Shown here one piece after another: positions 1 to 8,860 of a stretch of DNA of 64,000 nucleotides (positions within the stretch are counted from its first letter, which is position 1; the number at the start of each line of letters is the position of its first letter). The notes beneath the pieces were generated by a model that made no database searches, was not told the DNA's origin, and was given only the letters and a program-made list of their open reading frames with translations. Location of the stretch: contig NZ_RQIH01000007.1 of NCBI RefSeq assembly GCF_003939025.1, positions 186,001 to 250,000 of the forward strand. The letters are read 5' to 3'. Position numbers and translations under genes: made by a program. This DNA comes from Rhizobium sophoriradicis (GTDB lineage: Bacteria > Pseudomonadota > Alphaproteobacteria > Rhizobiales > Rhizobiaceae).

Positions 1-275
1 TCTTCATCAACGGCCGCTACATCCTGCAGCCGGAGATCTTCAAGATCCTCGAAACCCAGGAGCGCGGCGCCGGCAACGAGATCCAGCTCACCGACGGCAT
101 GCTCAAGCTACTGAAGGAACAGGATTTCGCCGGGTATCACTTCCGCGGCACGACCTACGACTGCGGCGCCAAGGACGGCTTCATCCTGGCAAATGTCGCC
201 TACGCCCTCGAACGCGCCGATATCCGCCCGACCGTCGAAGGTGGCTTCAAGGAATTGCTTGCCGGCCTGAGGTAA
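1..275 (+). CDS. galU: UTP-glucose-1-phosphate uridylyltransferase, C-terminal part
   Basis: The open frame enters from the left edge (first full codon at 3) and stops with TAA at 273-275, leaving the last 90 residues. They contain the family's C-terminal elements: GNEIQLTDGM, a 'YDCGAKDGF' loop and a closing helix. The enzyme makes UDP-glucose from UTP and glucose-1-phosphate in the cytoplasm, feeding exopolysaccharide, LPS and glucan synthesis; rhizobial copies are also called exoN. The N-terminal nucleotide-binding half lies outside the window. A hairpin terminator follows directly, so this is the end of its transcript. Family assignment is firm; whether it is the galU or the exoN paralogue cannot be told from this fragment. 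Confidence 0.9.
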   Translation, partial: FINGRYILQPEIFKILETQERGAGNEIQLTDGMLKLLKEQDFAGYHFRGTTYDCGAKDGFILANVAYALERADIRPTVEGGFKELLAGLR

Positions 276-300
276 GTTTTCCGTACAGCATATGAATGAC

Positions 301-338
301 GAGCGCCGCGTATCCTCCCAGATGCGCGGCGCTCTTTA
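301..338 (+). terminator. Intrinsic terminator after galU
   Basis: A perfect 10-bp stem (GAGCGCCGCG at 301-310 with CGCGGCGCTC at 325-334) with a 14-nt loop is followed by TTTATT. It lies 26 bp past the galU stop, in the galU direction. Confidence 0.75.
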
Positions 339-391
339 TTAATGTTTTAGCCTGATGTCGTCCGCAAACCGCTCACACTTCAACATCAGGC

Positions 392-1930
392 TTAGCGTTT
401 GAGCTTAAGGCCGACGCCGGCGCGCCATTGCTGCGAATCGGTGCCTTCCTTGCGCGTCGTCAGCTCGTAGCCAAGCGTGCTGGTCAGATCGAGATAGCGG
501 TTGATGTTCCAGGTCAGGCCGGTCGCCGCGGTATAGACGAGCTCATCGTTGATGGTGCTGTCGGTGGGATAATCGCGCCAGATGACCCCGCCGATCATCG
601 TGCCGACCAGATTGTCGCGCAACTGATGCGTGACCGTCGTCGTCAGCGCGTGCGAGACGTAACCGCTCTCGCCCGCCGTAGTCGTAGGCTGGATGCTCGT
701 CTGCAGGTCGAGATTAACATCGGTGCTGCGGATCGGCGACCAGAGCAGGCTCGCATCGAGCGTGGCCGTGTCGATCGACGAGAGCCTGTTATCTTCGAAG
801 TCCGCCCTCGCGTAGCCGATGCCGACTTCTCCCTTCAGCTTTTCACCGAGATCGACCTCGACGCCGGCTTTGACGCCGTAGCTATGGCCCGAACGCTCGT
901 AGCCGGCGGAATCGCGTGTCTCGTCATAGAGCGTCCGGCCGATCGTGGCCTCGATGAAGGGGATCAGCGCGGGCGACAGCTCGTAGCCGACGCGGCCGCG
1001 CAACGTACCCGTCGTCTGATTGCGGTCGCTGAGCGCGACGGTCGCGCCGCTGGCCAGCGTGGCGTCGGAATAGATCGAACGGGTGAGCGCCAGCGCCGTC
1101 GTGCCGCGCAGGATGCCGAAATCGCGTTCTACGGAGGCCCCGGCCGAAAACTCCTGCACATCGGATTGCTGCGTGGCGTTGGCGACCGCGTCAGGGTCGT
1201 CCGTATCTTCGCGGTAGAAATTATACCCGGCGGTGAGGTGCGCCACCGTATCCTGGGGAAGGTCCAGTCTGAGATCGCCGTTGATCTTGAAGGAAGGCTG
1301 CTCCTCGCCTTCGCCGCTGATATTCCTCTGCCATGCGCCTTCCGAGGTGACGCTCAGCTGGTGGCGGCCCCAGTCGGAGGTCAGCGTCGCTGCCGCATCT
1401 GTTTCGAGGAAGGCGCGCCGCTGCCTGGTGTCGCCATCCTTGGTGGTTTCGGTGTTGATGCTCTGGGTGACGCTCGGACGGAGCACGAAAGTGCCGAGCG
1501 GAATGCCCGGCGTTTCCGCCGTCGAGGCGCTTTCGGCAACCCGGCGCCCCGGCAGGGTCTCGTCGACCCGCGCCTCACGGGTGTTCAGCCGGCGCATGTT
1601 CTCGTCGAGGATGGAGCCGGTAATCTCGTCGCCGGATTGTGCGTCCGATATGGCGGGCCGCTGCTGGGCGTCATTCGCCTTCGCGGCCGTGCCGTTTGCC
1701 GCAGGCATGGTGGAAACATCGGTTTCCTCATCGAAACCGATGGCTGTATTGTTTGTGGTGCGGTCGTTCGTCGCGCTTGCCGACGGCTGTGAGGCGGACT
1801 GCGCGAAGGCGGGGGTCTGGCCGAGAAGCAGACAGCCGAATGCAGCAAAGGAGACGGCACGGCTCATGGCGCGGAGCGGCGTCACACTGCTCGTCTGATT
1901 TGGCTGGCCCATGCAATTCGCGCCTGACAT
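392..1930 (-). CDS. Outer-membrane beta-barrel protein (BBP2-like)
   Basis: This is a 512-residue protein with an N-terminal secretion signal: the hydrophobic stretch around SFAAFGCLLLGQTPAFAQS ends in a plausible AFA-Q cleavage site. A low-complexity linker to about residue 150 follows. From about residue 150 to the end there are alternating amphipathic strands with the aromatic/Gly pattern of a porin-like barrel, ending in basic strand residues GVGLKLKR. It resembles the rhizobial 'putative beta-barrel porin 2' group. No substrate can be named. The start is uncertain: the ATG at 1930 is longest, but those at 1912 and 1867 are also in frame, and the signal peptide sits naturally after 1867. 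It is divergent from kdsD across 125 bp. Confidence 0.75.
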   Translation of the reverse strand: MSGANCMGQPNQTSSVTPLRAMSRAVSFAAFGCLLLGQTPAFAQSASQPSASATNDRTTNNTAIGFDEETDVSTMPAANGTAAKANDAQQRPAISDAQSGDEITGSILDENMRRLNTREARVDETLPGRRVAESASTAETPGIPLGTFVLRPSVTQSINTETTKDGDTRQRRAFLETDAAATLTSDWGRHQLSVTSEGAWQRNISGEGEEQPSFKINGDLRLDLPQDTVAHLTAGYNFYREDTDDPDAVANATQQSDVQEFSAGASVERDFGILRGTTALALTRSIYSDATLASGATVALSDRNQTTGTLRGRVGYELSPALIPFIEATIGRTLYDETRDSAGYERSGHSYGVKAGVEVDLGEKLKGEVGIGYARADFEDNRLSSIDTATLDASLLWSPIRSTDVNLDLQTSIQPTTTAGESGYVSHALTTTVTHQLRDNLVGTMIGGVIWRDYPTDSTINDELVYTAATGLTWNINRYLDLTSTLGYELTTRKEGTDSQQWRAGVGLKLKR

Positions 1931-2055
1931 GCTTTCGGTTCTTACCCAAAGGTAAAGCCTCGTGGTTAATCATTCGTTGCCGACGGTGGGCGCCGTTCAC
2001 AATTCGGAAAGAGGCCGGGGTGGACTTGGAAAGTGAAAAGGTCTAACGCAATTCC

Positions 2056-3051
2056 ATGAACAGAAGAGCGATAAAACTGGTCGAAAACGGCGTGCTCGAA
2101 TCAGCAAAACGCACGATTGAAATCGAAAAACGCGGTCTTGAAGCGCTCGAACAGGCCTTGGACAATGGATTGGCCGGCCCGTTCACCCGCGCGATCGAAG
2201 TCATCGGCGATATCTCCGGCCGGGTGATCGTCACCGGCGTCGGCAAGAGCGGCCATATCGGCGCCAAGCTGGCGGCGACCTTCGCGTCGACCGGGACGCC
2301 CGCCTTCTTCGTGCATGCGGCCGAAGCCAATCACGGCGATCTCGGCATGATCGCGCGCGACGACGTCGTGCTGGCGATTTCCAAAGGTGGCGAAAGCGCC
2401 GAGCTCAAGAGCATCATTTCCTTCACGCGGCGCTTCTCCATTCCGCTGATTGCGCTCACCTGCGGCGAACACTCCTCGCTTGCCACGGCCGCCGATATCG
2501 TGCTTCTCGTGCCGAACGAGCAGGAGGCCTGCCCCAACGGGCTGGCGCCGACGACCTCGACACTGATGCAGCTTGCGCTTGGCGATGCCTTGGCAGTAGC
2601 GCTCCTGGAGGCGCGCGGCTTTACCGCCACCGATTTCCACGTCTTCCATCCCGGCGGCAAACTCGGCGCCAGCCTGACGCATGTCGCCGACATCATGCAT
2701 ACCGGCGAGCGGGTGCCGCTCGTGGCCAAGGGCACGCCGATGCCGGAAGCGATCACCGTGCTATCGCGCAAGCACTTCGGCTGCGTCGGCGTGCTCGACG
2801 AAGAGGGACGGCTCTGCGGCATCGTCACCGAAGGCGACATGGCGCGAAACCTGACCCGCAATCTCGCCGAGCTTGCCGTCGACGACATCATGACGAAGAC
2901 GCCGAAGACGGTGAAGCCGACGATGCTGGCGACCGCGGCCCTGGCGCTGCTCAATCAGCACAGCATCGGCGCGCTGATCGTCATCGACGAGGACAGACGG
3001 CCGCTCGGATTGGTGCATTTCCATGACCTGCTGCGGATCGGCGTCGCCTGA
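2056..3051 (+). CDS. kdsD: Arabinose-5-phosphate isomerase (KpsF/GutQ family)
   Basis: The 331-residue product has an N-terminal SIS sugar-isomerase domain (about residues 45-175, with VTGVGKSGHIGAKLAATF and the AISKGGESAE loop) and two C-terminal CBS domains (about 210-330). It interconverts ribulose-5-phosphate and arabinose-5-phosphate, the first step towards Kdo for lipopolysaccharide. Length and domain order match KdsD exactly. The gene is monocistronic here: divergent from the outer-membrane barrel gene and convergent with the NfeD gene 14 bp after its stop. The ribosome site is weak (AAAGG about 12 nt upstream). Confidence in the family is very high. Confidence 0.93.
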   Translation: MNRRAIKLVENGVLESAKRTIEIEKRGLEALEQALDNGLAGPFTRAIEVIGDISGRVIVTGVGKSGHIGAKLAATFASTGTPAFFVHAAEANHGDLGMIARDDVVLAISKGGESAELKSIISFTRRFSIPLIALTCGEHSSLATAADIVLLVPNEQEACPNGLAPTTSTLMQLALGDALAVALLEARGFTATDFHVFHPGGKLGASLTHVADIMHTGERVPLVAKGTPMPEAITVLSRKHFGCVGVLDEEGRLCGIVTEGDMARNLTRNLAELAVDDIMTKTPKTVKPTMLATAALALLNQHSIGALIVIDEDRRPLGLVHFHDLLRIGVA

Positions 3052-3065
3052 TCGGCCCTGTTTGA

Positions 3066-3521
3066 TCAGACGGGTTCGACCCTGAGGTCGCGGCCGTTGC
3101 TCGCCACCACCTTCACCTGTGTGCCCACGGGCAGATCAGGCCCCATTACCTGCCACAATGTATCGTCGAGACGGATTCGGCCGCGGCCTTCGCGGATCGG
3201 CTCGTGCAGCGTCGCGGTACGGCCGACCAGGCTCGCGCCGCGCTGATTGAGGAAGGGCTCGTCGGTGGCGGCATTGCGTAGCATCAGCCTGCGGCCGGCG
3301 AAGGTCGTGGCAACGGCGAGCAGGGCAAAAAAGATCGCCTGCAGCTCCCAGACCCAGAAGGCACTATCCCAGAAGAGCAGCGACAATGCGCCGACGATCA
3401 AGGCGGCGAGGCCGATCCACACCAGGAAGAAGCCGGGCACGATCATTTCGGCGGCGAGCAGAACCAGGCCAACAACCCACCAGCTCCACGGACCGAGTTC
3501 GGCGATGATCTTCGCCAGCAT
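3066..3521 (-). CDS. NfeD-like membrane protein
   Basis: The 151-residue protein has two to three hydrophobic segments in its first 75 residues (WWVVGLVLLAAEMIVPGFFL and LIVGALSLLFW are visible) followed by a small beta-rich OB-fold domain (about 90-151). This is the short NfeD form that partners SPFH proteins. Its ATG lies 3 nt after the stop of the SPFH gene and the AGGAG site lies within that gene's end, so the two are one operon and probably translationally coupled. NfeD/SPFH pairs form membrane microdomain assemblies in other bacteria; the role here is not known. Confidence 0.85.
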   Translation of the reverse strand: MLAKIIAELGPWSWWVVGLVLLAAEMIVPGFFLVWIGLAALIVGALSLLFWDSAFWVWELQAIFFALLAVATTFAGRRLMLRNAATDEPFLNQRGASLVGRTATLHEPIREGRGRIRLDDTLWQVMGPDLPVGTQVKVVASNGRDLRVEPV

Positions 3522-3524
3522 GGC

Positions 3525-4559
3525 TTAGCGCTCCTGATCGGGATTGAAGGGATTGGGGCTCGGCGGATTGATCGGCGGGGTCGAGCGGACGGGTGCGGGG
3601 CGCGGACGCGGCGGCGGCGGCGTTGCCGAGTTGTTGCCGGCATCGCCGAAGACCTCGCGGGCAATGGCGCCGATGCCGCCGAGGGAACTGAGGATAGAGG
3701 AGGCTTCCATCGGCATCAGCACGATCTTGGAGTTGGGCGCCGAACCGACCGAGGCGAGCGCTTCTGTGTATTTCTGCGCAACGAAATAGTTGATCGCCTG
3801 AACGTCGCCGGCGGCAATCGCCTCGGAGACCATCCTCGTCGCCTTGGCTTCAGCCTCGGCAAGCCGCTCGCGGGCTTCCGCATTGCGGAAGGCGGCCTCA
3901 CGCTGGCCTTCCGCCTGCAGGATGGCGGATTGTTTGGCGCCTTCGGCCCTCAGAATCTGCGCGTTGCGCGAGCCTTCGGCTTCCAAGACCTGGGCGCGCT
4001 TCTCGCGCTCGGCCTTCATCTGGCGGGCCATGGCATCGACGAGGTCGCGTGGCGGCTGGATGTCCTTGATTTCGACGCGGGTGACCTTGATGCCCCAGGG
4101 CTGCACGGCCTCGTCGACGACGCGCAGCAAGCGGTCGTTGATCGCATCGCGGTTGGAAAGCAGTTCGTCGAGATCCATGGAACCCATGACCGAGCGGATA
4201 TTGGTCATGGTGAGATTAAGGATGGCGTTTTCGAGGTGGGAAACCTGATAGGCGGCCTGGGCGGCGTTCAGCACCTGATAGAAGGCGACGGCATCGGCGG
4301 AAACCGATGCATTGTCCTTGGTGATCACCTCCTGCGTCGGCACATCAAGCACCTGTTCCATCACATTCATCCGCGCGCCGACGCGCTCGATGAAGGGGGT
4401 GATGAGGTTCAGACCAGGCTCCAGCGTGCGGGTATAACGCCCGAAGCGCTCGATCGTGTAGCGGTAGCCTTGCGGCACGGTCTTGATCCCGGCAAAAAGC
4501 ACCAGGATGACGAAGATGACGAGCACGATCACGACGATGTCGAAGCCGCCGAACAGCAT
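3525..4559 (-). CDS. SPFH/Band 7 (stomatin-like, QmcA-type) protein
   Basis: The start at 4559 is chosen because GGGAGGA sits 5-8 nt upstream and the protein then begins directly with its membrane anchor ([20 protein letters not shown]). Residues about 25-200 form the SPFH/Band 7 domain, beginning [21 protein letters not shown] long helical region rich in A-E-G repeats ([20 protein letters not shown] and similar) follows to about 260, then a Pro/Arg-rich tail. The 344-residue length is normal for paraslipins. It forms an operon with the NfeD gene downstream. Proteins of this family oligomerise at the inner membrane and are linked to membrane quality control; that function is family knowledge, not shown here. 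Confidence 0.9.
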   Translation of the reverse strand: MLFGGFDIVVIVLVIFVILVLFAGIKTVPQGYRYTIERFGRYTRTLEPGLNLITPFIERVGARMNVMEQVLDVPTQEVITKDNASVSADAVAFYQVLNAAQAAYQVSHLENAILNLTMTNIRSVMGSMDLDELLSNRDAINDRLLRVVDEAVQPWGIKVTRVEIKDIQPPRDLVDAMARQMKAEREKRAQVLEAEGSRNAQILRAEGAKQSAILQAEGQREAAFRNAEARERLAEAEAKATRMVSEAIAAGDVQAINYFVAQKYTEALASVGSAPNSKIVLMPMEASSILSSLGGIGAIAREVFGDAGNNSATPPPPRPRPAPVRSTPPINPPSPNPFNPDQER

Positions 4560-4733
4560 GAAAAATTCCTCCCAACGGCGCGTGCGCCCACTCACTGATG
4601 TGGGGAGTTAGCACGTTCTTCGCGAGGAAGAAATGCCACACGGAGGCCACACTTCCACCTCCACGTGAAAAGCAGGTTTCCTCTCGCTAAGATCCGCGGG
4701 CTGCCGCCGGTTATCCCTGCGGCGCCGTTATTC

Positions 4734-5768
4734 TCAGGCCCAGCCCTGCAATTCTCGGCGGACGACCTTTTCCAGCACCTTCATGCCGTCATCGCTGTCG
4801 TTGAGGCAGGGAATATGCGCAAATTTCTCGCCGCCGTTTTCGTGGAAGGAGTGGGCGGCCTGTTCGGCGATCTCTTCAAGAGTTTCCAGACAGTCGGAAA
4901 CGAAGCCGGGGTTGATGACGGCGATGCGCTTGACGCCGTCCTGGGCGAGTTTCTCCACCGTCTTGTCGGTATAGGGTTGCAGCCATTCCTCCGGCCCGAA
5001 GCGGGACTGGAAGGTGACCATGAAATTTTGCTGGGTGAGGCCGAGCCGCTCGCGCAGCAGCCGGCCGGTCTTCCGGCACTGGCAGTAATAAGGGTCGCCC
5101 TGCTTGAAATAAGACATCGGAATGCCGTGGAAGGAGGCGAGCAGCATCTCCGGCTTCCAGTCGAGCGACGAGAGATGACTTTCGACGGATTGGGCAAGCG
5201 CCTCGATATAGGTCTCGTCGTCATGATAGTCGGGCACGGTGCGCAGCGCCGGCTGCCAGCGCATGGACAGCAGCTTATGGAAGGCCTTGTCGTTGACGGT
5301 TGCGGTCGTCGCCGCGGCATATTGCGGATAAAGCGGGAAGAGTACGATACGATCGCAGCCCTCCTGCTTCAGCGCCTCGATGCGCGAGGCGATCGACGGC
5401 GTGCCGTAGCGCATTGCCCAGTCGACCTTGACGTTCTCAAGATCCTTGAGGCGCCCGGCCATCAACTCTGCCTGATTGCGCGTGTAGGTGCGCAGATAGC
5501 TTTCGTTCTTTTCCTTGTTCCAGATCAGCTCATAAGCCTTGCCGACCTTCTGCGGGCGGGTATTGAGCACGATGCCGAACAGGATCGGGTACCACTTCCA
5601 GCGAGACCATTCGATGACACGGCGATCGGTCAGGAATTCCCTGAGATAGCGACGCATCGACGTGTAGTCGGTGCCGTCAGGCGTGCCGAGATTGACCAGC
5701 AGGACCCCGATTTTGCCTGACTTGACCGCCGGATGGTCGGCCGGGCGGAGAGAAATATCTGCTGTCAT
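4734..5768 (-). CDS. hemH: Ferrochelatase
   Basis: The 344-residue protein is a full-length ferrochelatase, the enzyme that inserts ferrous iron into protoporphyrin IX to make haem. Diagnostic segments are VLLVNLGTPD at the start of the fold, the catalytic-histidine region LASFHGIPMSYFKQGDPY, FQSRFGPEEWLQPYT, and the conserved acidic stretch FVSDCLETLEEI. It is transcribed away from the SPFH gene region and lies downstream of the 5'-nucleotidase gene on the same strand, separated from it by a good terminator, so it probably has its own promoter in the 126-bp gap. Confidence 0.95.
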   Translation of the reverse strand: MTADISLRPADHPAVKSGKIGVLLVNLGTPDGTDYTSMRRYLREFLTDRRVIEWSRWKWYPILFGIVLNTRPQKVGKAYELIWNKEKNESYLRTYTRNQAELMAGRLKDLENVKVDWAMRYGTPSIASRIEALKQEGCDRIVLFPLYPQYAAATTATVNDKAFHKLLSMRWQPALRTVPDYHDDETYIEALAQSVESHLSSLDWKPEMLLASFHGIPMSYFKQGDPYYCQCRKTGRLLRERLGLTQQNFMVTFQSRFGPEEWLQPYTDKTVEKLAQDGVKRIAVINPGFVSDCLETLEEIAEQAAHSFHENGGEKFAHIPCLNDSDDGMKVLEKVVRRELQGWA

Positions 5769-5841
5769 TCTGGCCCCAACGCTCTCGTCTGTCTCGTCGG
5801 CTCATACGCAGCCGGAAGACCATGGTTCACCCTATAGAAAG

Positions 5842-5872
5842 AAAAACCGGCCCGGGAAACCCCGGACCGGCC
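5842..5872 (-). terminator. Intrinsic terminator after the 5'-nucleotidase gene
   Basis: Read on the minus strand, a 10-bp stem (CCGGTCCGGG/CCCGGGCCGG, one G-U pair) with a 4-nt loop is followed by TTTTTC. It lies about 25 bp past the nucleotidase stop and separates it from hemH. Confidence 0.75.
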
Positions 5873-5894
5873 GTTGCAACCGGGACAAATTGTC

Positions 5895-7907
5895 TTATTT
5901 CGCCGGAACTTCGATCTCCTTGCCAACCGTCAGGTGGCGCGGGTTCGGACTGCCGTTCGCCTCCGAGAGCTTCCGCCACAGGGTGCCATCGCCATAGAAG
6001 GTGACGGCGAGGTCCCAGAAGGTGTCGCCCGCCGCGATGACGTGGGTGGACGGCGTCGTGGTGGCAGGCGCGGAGGCAGCCGGCGCTGGTTCCGGAGCAG
6101 GCGCGGGTGCTGCTGGCGTGGCCGGGGCTGGCGCAGCAGGGACAGGCTCGGTGGTTGGTGCTGGCGTGGCCGGTGCCGCAGGGGCGGGCTCGGTAGCCGG
6201 TGCGGGTGTCGCAGGGGCAGGCGCGGGCTCTGTTGCCGGTGCAGGTGCTGCCGGCGCGGGAGCGGGAGTAGCCGGTTCGGCAGCGGGTGCCTGTGCTATG
6301 GTCGCGCCGATTTCTGTGACGCGGCCATCGGTATAGGGCTTATAGGGAGAGTGGGCGGCCAAAAATTCGGCTGTCACGTCGGCAAGATCCGGACCGTAGT
6401 CATAGGCGTTCTTGCCTTCCTTAAAGATCGAATAGCCGTCGCCGCCGGCCCGCATGAAGTTATTGGTGGCGACCTTATAGGTCTTGGCCTGGTCGATCGG
6501 AGCGAAATTGTCGCCCTCCTTCACCTGGACATCGCTGACGCGGCTGCCGACGGGCTTCGACTGGTCGAACGAGAATTTCAGGCCGGCGACCTGCGGAAAG
6601 CGGCCGGCGCCCTGATCAATCTGGCTGACGCCGTTTTCGAGCGCCTTGACGATGTCTGCGCCGGTGGCCTCAAAAGTGGCGAGCGTATTCTGGAAAGGCA
6701 GGACGGTGATGACCTCGCCCTGGGTGACATCGCCGCCATCGATCGACGCACGCAGGCCGCCGCCGTTCTGAACGGCGATGGTGACGCCCTGGTTCTTCGT
6801 GCGGTCGAGCATGGCGTCGGCCACCAGATTGCCCATCGAGCATTCCTTGACGCGGCAGACCTTACGATCGCCCTCGATCGGGCCTTCGGAGGCGCCGATC
6901 ACCTTCTTGCGCAATTCCTCGATCGGCTTTGCCAGTTCGGCGACGCGGGTGACGACAGCCGGATCGGGTGTGAAGGACGAGTCGATCAGGATCGGGTCGC
7001 CCTTGGCATCCTTGACGACGCCGTTATCGTCGAAATTGACGACGATATCACCGAGATATTTGCTGTAGGAGGCGGCCTGGACGACCGGCACCTTGTAGCC
7101 GCCGGGATTGTCGACCATCGTCGGATATGGGCCTTCGGCCTTCGGATCGGTGTTGGACAGCAGGCTGTGCGAATGGCCGCCGACGACGACATCGACGTCG
7201 GGAATCTTGGCGATGAAAGCGAGGTCGCGGGGATAGCCGACATGGGTCAGCGCGATGATCTTGTTGACGCCCTGGCCCTTCAGGTCCTGGACCGCGGCGG
7301 TGATGGTCTGAACGTCATCTTCGATGGTGACGTTCGGGCCGGGCGAAGACAGCTCCGGCGTATCGTTGGTGACGGCGCCGACGATGCCAATCTTCTGGCC
7401 ACCGACGTCGAGCACCAGCGAGGGCTTGATGCGGTCGCCGAGCTTGGAGGCAGCCGTCGCCTTGACGTTGGCCGTCACGACGGGGAACTGCACCTTGTCG
7501 AGGAAGGTGGCAAGCCCGTCTTCGCTGTCGTCGAATTCATGGTTGCCGACGGTCATGGCGTCGAACTTCATCAGGTTGAGGAATTCGGCTTCGGCCGCGC
7601 CCTTATAGGTGGTGTAGAAGAGCGAGCCCTGGAAATTGTCGCCGGCATTCAGCAGAAGGACATTCTTGCCCGATAGCGCCTGGCGGCGCTGGTCGATCGC
7701 GGTCTTCAGGCGGGCAGCGCCCCCGAAGCATTCCTTCTTGCCTTCCTCCTCGGCCGAGCAGGTGGAATCGAACTTGTTGATCGATTCGATGCGGGAATGG
7801 AAATCGTTGATATGAAGAATATTGAGTTCGTAATCCGCAAAGGCGGCGCCCGCGCTCAGCGCCAGCATGGACGCGGTCAAAAGACCGAAGCTGAAAGACT
7901 TCGTCAT
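5895..7907 (-). CDS. Periplasmic 5'-nucleotidase/metallophosphatase with C-terminal LysM
   Basis: The start at 7907 is fixed by AGGAGA about 7 nt upstream and a clean signal peptide (MTKSFSFGLLTASMLALSAG, then AAFA-DYEL). Residues about 25-300 are a calcineurin-like metallophosphatase (LNILHINDFHSR, GDNFQGS, GNHEFD, THVGYPRD, GGHSHS). Residues about 330-510 are the 5'-nucleotidase C-terminal substrate domain (NGGGLRASIDGGD, FMRAGGDGY). About 80 residues of Ala/Pro/Glu repeats follow, then a LysM module (AAGDTFWDLAVTFYGDGTLW) at the C-terminus. It should hydrolyse nucleotides or nucleotide sugars in the periplasm while held on peptidoglycan by LysM. The fusion is the unusual point. A terminator follows the gene. 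Confidence 0.88.
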   Translation of the reverse strand: MTKSFSFGLLTASMLALSAGAAFADYELNILHINDFHSRIESINKFDSTCSAEEEGKKECFGGAARLKTAIDQRRQALSGKNVLLLNAGDNFQGSLFYTTYKGAAEAEFLNLMKFDAMTVGNHEFDDSEDGLATFLDKVQFPVVTANVKATAASKLGDRIKPSLVLDVGGQKIGIVGAVTNDTPELSSPGPNVTIEDDVQTITAAVQDLKGQGVNKIIALTHVGYPRDLAFIAKIPDVDVVVGGHSHSLLSNTDPKAEGPYPTMVDNPGGYKVPVVQAASYSKYLGDIVVNFDDNGVVKDAKGDPILIDSSFTPDPAVVTRVAELAKPIEELRKKVIGASEGPIEGDRKVCRVKECSMGNLVADAMLDRTKNQGVTIAVQNGGGLRASIDGGDVTQGEVITVLPFQNTLATFEATGADIVKALENGVSQIDQGAGRFPQVAGLKFSFDQSKPVGSRVSDVQVKEGDNFAPIDQAKTYKVATNNFMRAGGDGYSIFKEGKNAYDYGPDLADVTAEFLAAHSPYKPYTDGRVTEIGATIAQAPAAEPATPAPAPAAPAPATEPAPAPATPAPATEPAPAAPATPAPTTEPVPAAPAPATPAAPAPAPEPAPAASAPATTTPSTHVIAAGDTFWDLAVTFYGDGTLWRKLSEANGSPNPRHLTVGKEIEVPAK
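6061..6290 (-). repeat. Ala/Pro-coding degenerate tandem repeat
   Basis: Within the 5'-nucleotidase gene, short units coding for APAPATEPAPA-like motifs recur about ten times. They form the flexible linker between the nucleotidase and LysM domains. Such GC-rich repeats change length easily between strains. Confidence 0.7.
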
Positions 7908-8315
7908 CCCTGTTCTCCTGATTGAGGCGAAAGATCCCCCTCGCCGATCCCTTCCATAGTCCGCCGGGGCGGTACCCGGCTTGCCGATGTTCCATGACAC
8001 GGCATAGGTCTGCAAGGGAAAGCTGGGCCAGGCGGCACTCTTTCCAAGAGGGGCGGGACAAAAAAGCCGGCTGCTCCGGCATTCGCCACCGGCGTCATTA
8101 CGGTGGAGTTCGTGCACAGCCTCGGTAATATTCGGAACCGAAGGAAGCGCGCTGACGCCATAGATCAGCACGACCGGCAAGGCGAAGACCAACCTGCAGC
8201 GGGCGCGATAGACGTTGGCCGGCAAAACGACGGCCAACGCGGCAAGCGGTATTGCGAGCAGAATGAGGTAACCGGCGATGGCCCGGATGGTGTGCTCGGC
8301 CTATGGCCTCACGCT
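7908..8315 (-). other. 408-bp gap with a possible small membrane-protein remnant
   Basis: No complete gene is visible between the nucleotidase and omp10. On the minus strand, from an in-frame TAG near 8297 to about 8100, the reading frame codes for a hydrophobic, gene-like stretch (RAIAGYLILLAIPLAALAVV, then RLVFALPVVLIYGVSALPSV). It has no ATG and no stop before running into the nucleotidase frame. It could be the decayed 3' part of a membrane-protein gene, or chance. The part nearest 7908 must contain the nucleotidase promoter. Confidence 0.3.
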
Positions 8316-8690
8316 TCAGCCGCGGCGGGAAAGCGTGAATTGGGACCCTGTTGCGGTGGTGCAATTAAGCTGGGTTGGTCCAATGAGGGCGCAATTGACG
8401 AGAGAGGTTGTTTTTTTCACATTCGAGTAAAGGTTAATCTGAATAATTTGATCAGGTCCGACCGTATAAGTTCCCGATGCCATCTGCGTGTTTGTTCCGT
8501 CGCTTGTGCGAGTTACAAACTGCCCACCTGTGAAGGTGGAGGTTAAGCCATTGGCATCCGTCCATTCGCCTTCAACAGAATTCGTAACGGGTGGGGCGGC
8601 TGCAACCACCCTCTGTCGCGGCTCCGATGAAACGCAGGCGGCAAGAGCGGCCGCGGCTCCGACAAGAACGAGACCAGTTCTGATTTTCAT
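8316..8690 (-). CDS. omp10: Outer-membrane lipoprotein Omp10
   Basis: The 124-residue protein begins with a lipoprotein signal ending in the lipobox LAAC (Cys19). The mature part closely matches Brucella Omp10 as I remember it: EGEWTDANGLTSTFTGGQF, TYTVGPDQIIQINLYS, and the C-terminal VNCALIGPTQLNCTTATGSQ with its two cysteines. Omp10 is an outer-membrane lipoprotein and a known antigen in Brucella; its molecular role is unsettled. The gene stands alone between the nucleotidase and hss on the same strand. Identity rests on recalled motifs, not a search, but the match is distinctive. Confidence 0.88.
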   Translation of the reverse strand: MKIRTGLVLVGAAAALAACVSSEPRQRVVAAAPPVTNSVEGEWTDANGLTSTFTGGQFVTRTSDGTNTQMASGTYTVGPDQIIQINLYSNVKKTTSLVNCALIGPTQLNCTTATGSQFTLSRRG

Positions 8691-8860
8691 AAGGCTTCTC
8701 CCGGCGATTCGGCGTGGCGGTCACCCGCCAAGTTCGGGCAAAACATGGCGTGCGCCCGCCATGATGGCAAGGCTTGGCGCGGCGGGGGCGCCATTTATAC
8801 AGCCAGCGTTACAAAAATGCCCGCCTTGCGGCGGGCATCATCGAGCTTGTGCGAGCACTC
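8691..8860. other. 170-bp gap between omp10 and hss
   Basis: It holds the hss terminator at 8813-8838 and, next to 8691, the presumed omp10 promoter. I see no further gene. Confidence 0.5.
8813..8838 (-). terminator. Intrinsic terminator after hss
   Basis: On the minus strand a perfect 9-bp stem (ATGCCCGCC/GGCGGGCAT) with GCAA as a 4-nt loop runs straight into a T-tract. The GNRA-type loop makes it very stable. It lies 22 bp past the hss stop. Confidence 0.85.

Noticed and set aside
428..1792. Long plus-strand open frame opposite the outer-membrane barrel gene
   Set aside because: It is Arg/Gly-rich with no recognisable fold and exactly mirrors a real gene; long antisense frames are common in GC-rich DNA.
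5874..7676. 600-codon plus-strand frame opposite the 5'-nucleotidase gene
   Set aside because: It is a low-complexity Gly/Arg/Cys stretch created by the Ala/Pro repeats on the other strand; the minus-strand protein has complete motifs and a good ribosome site.
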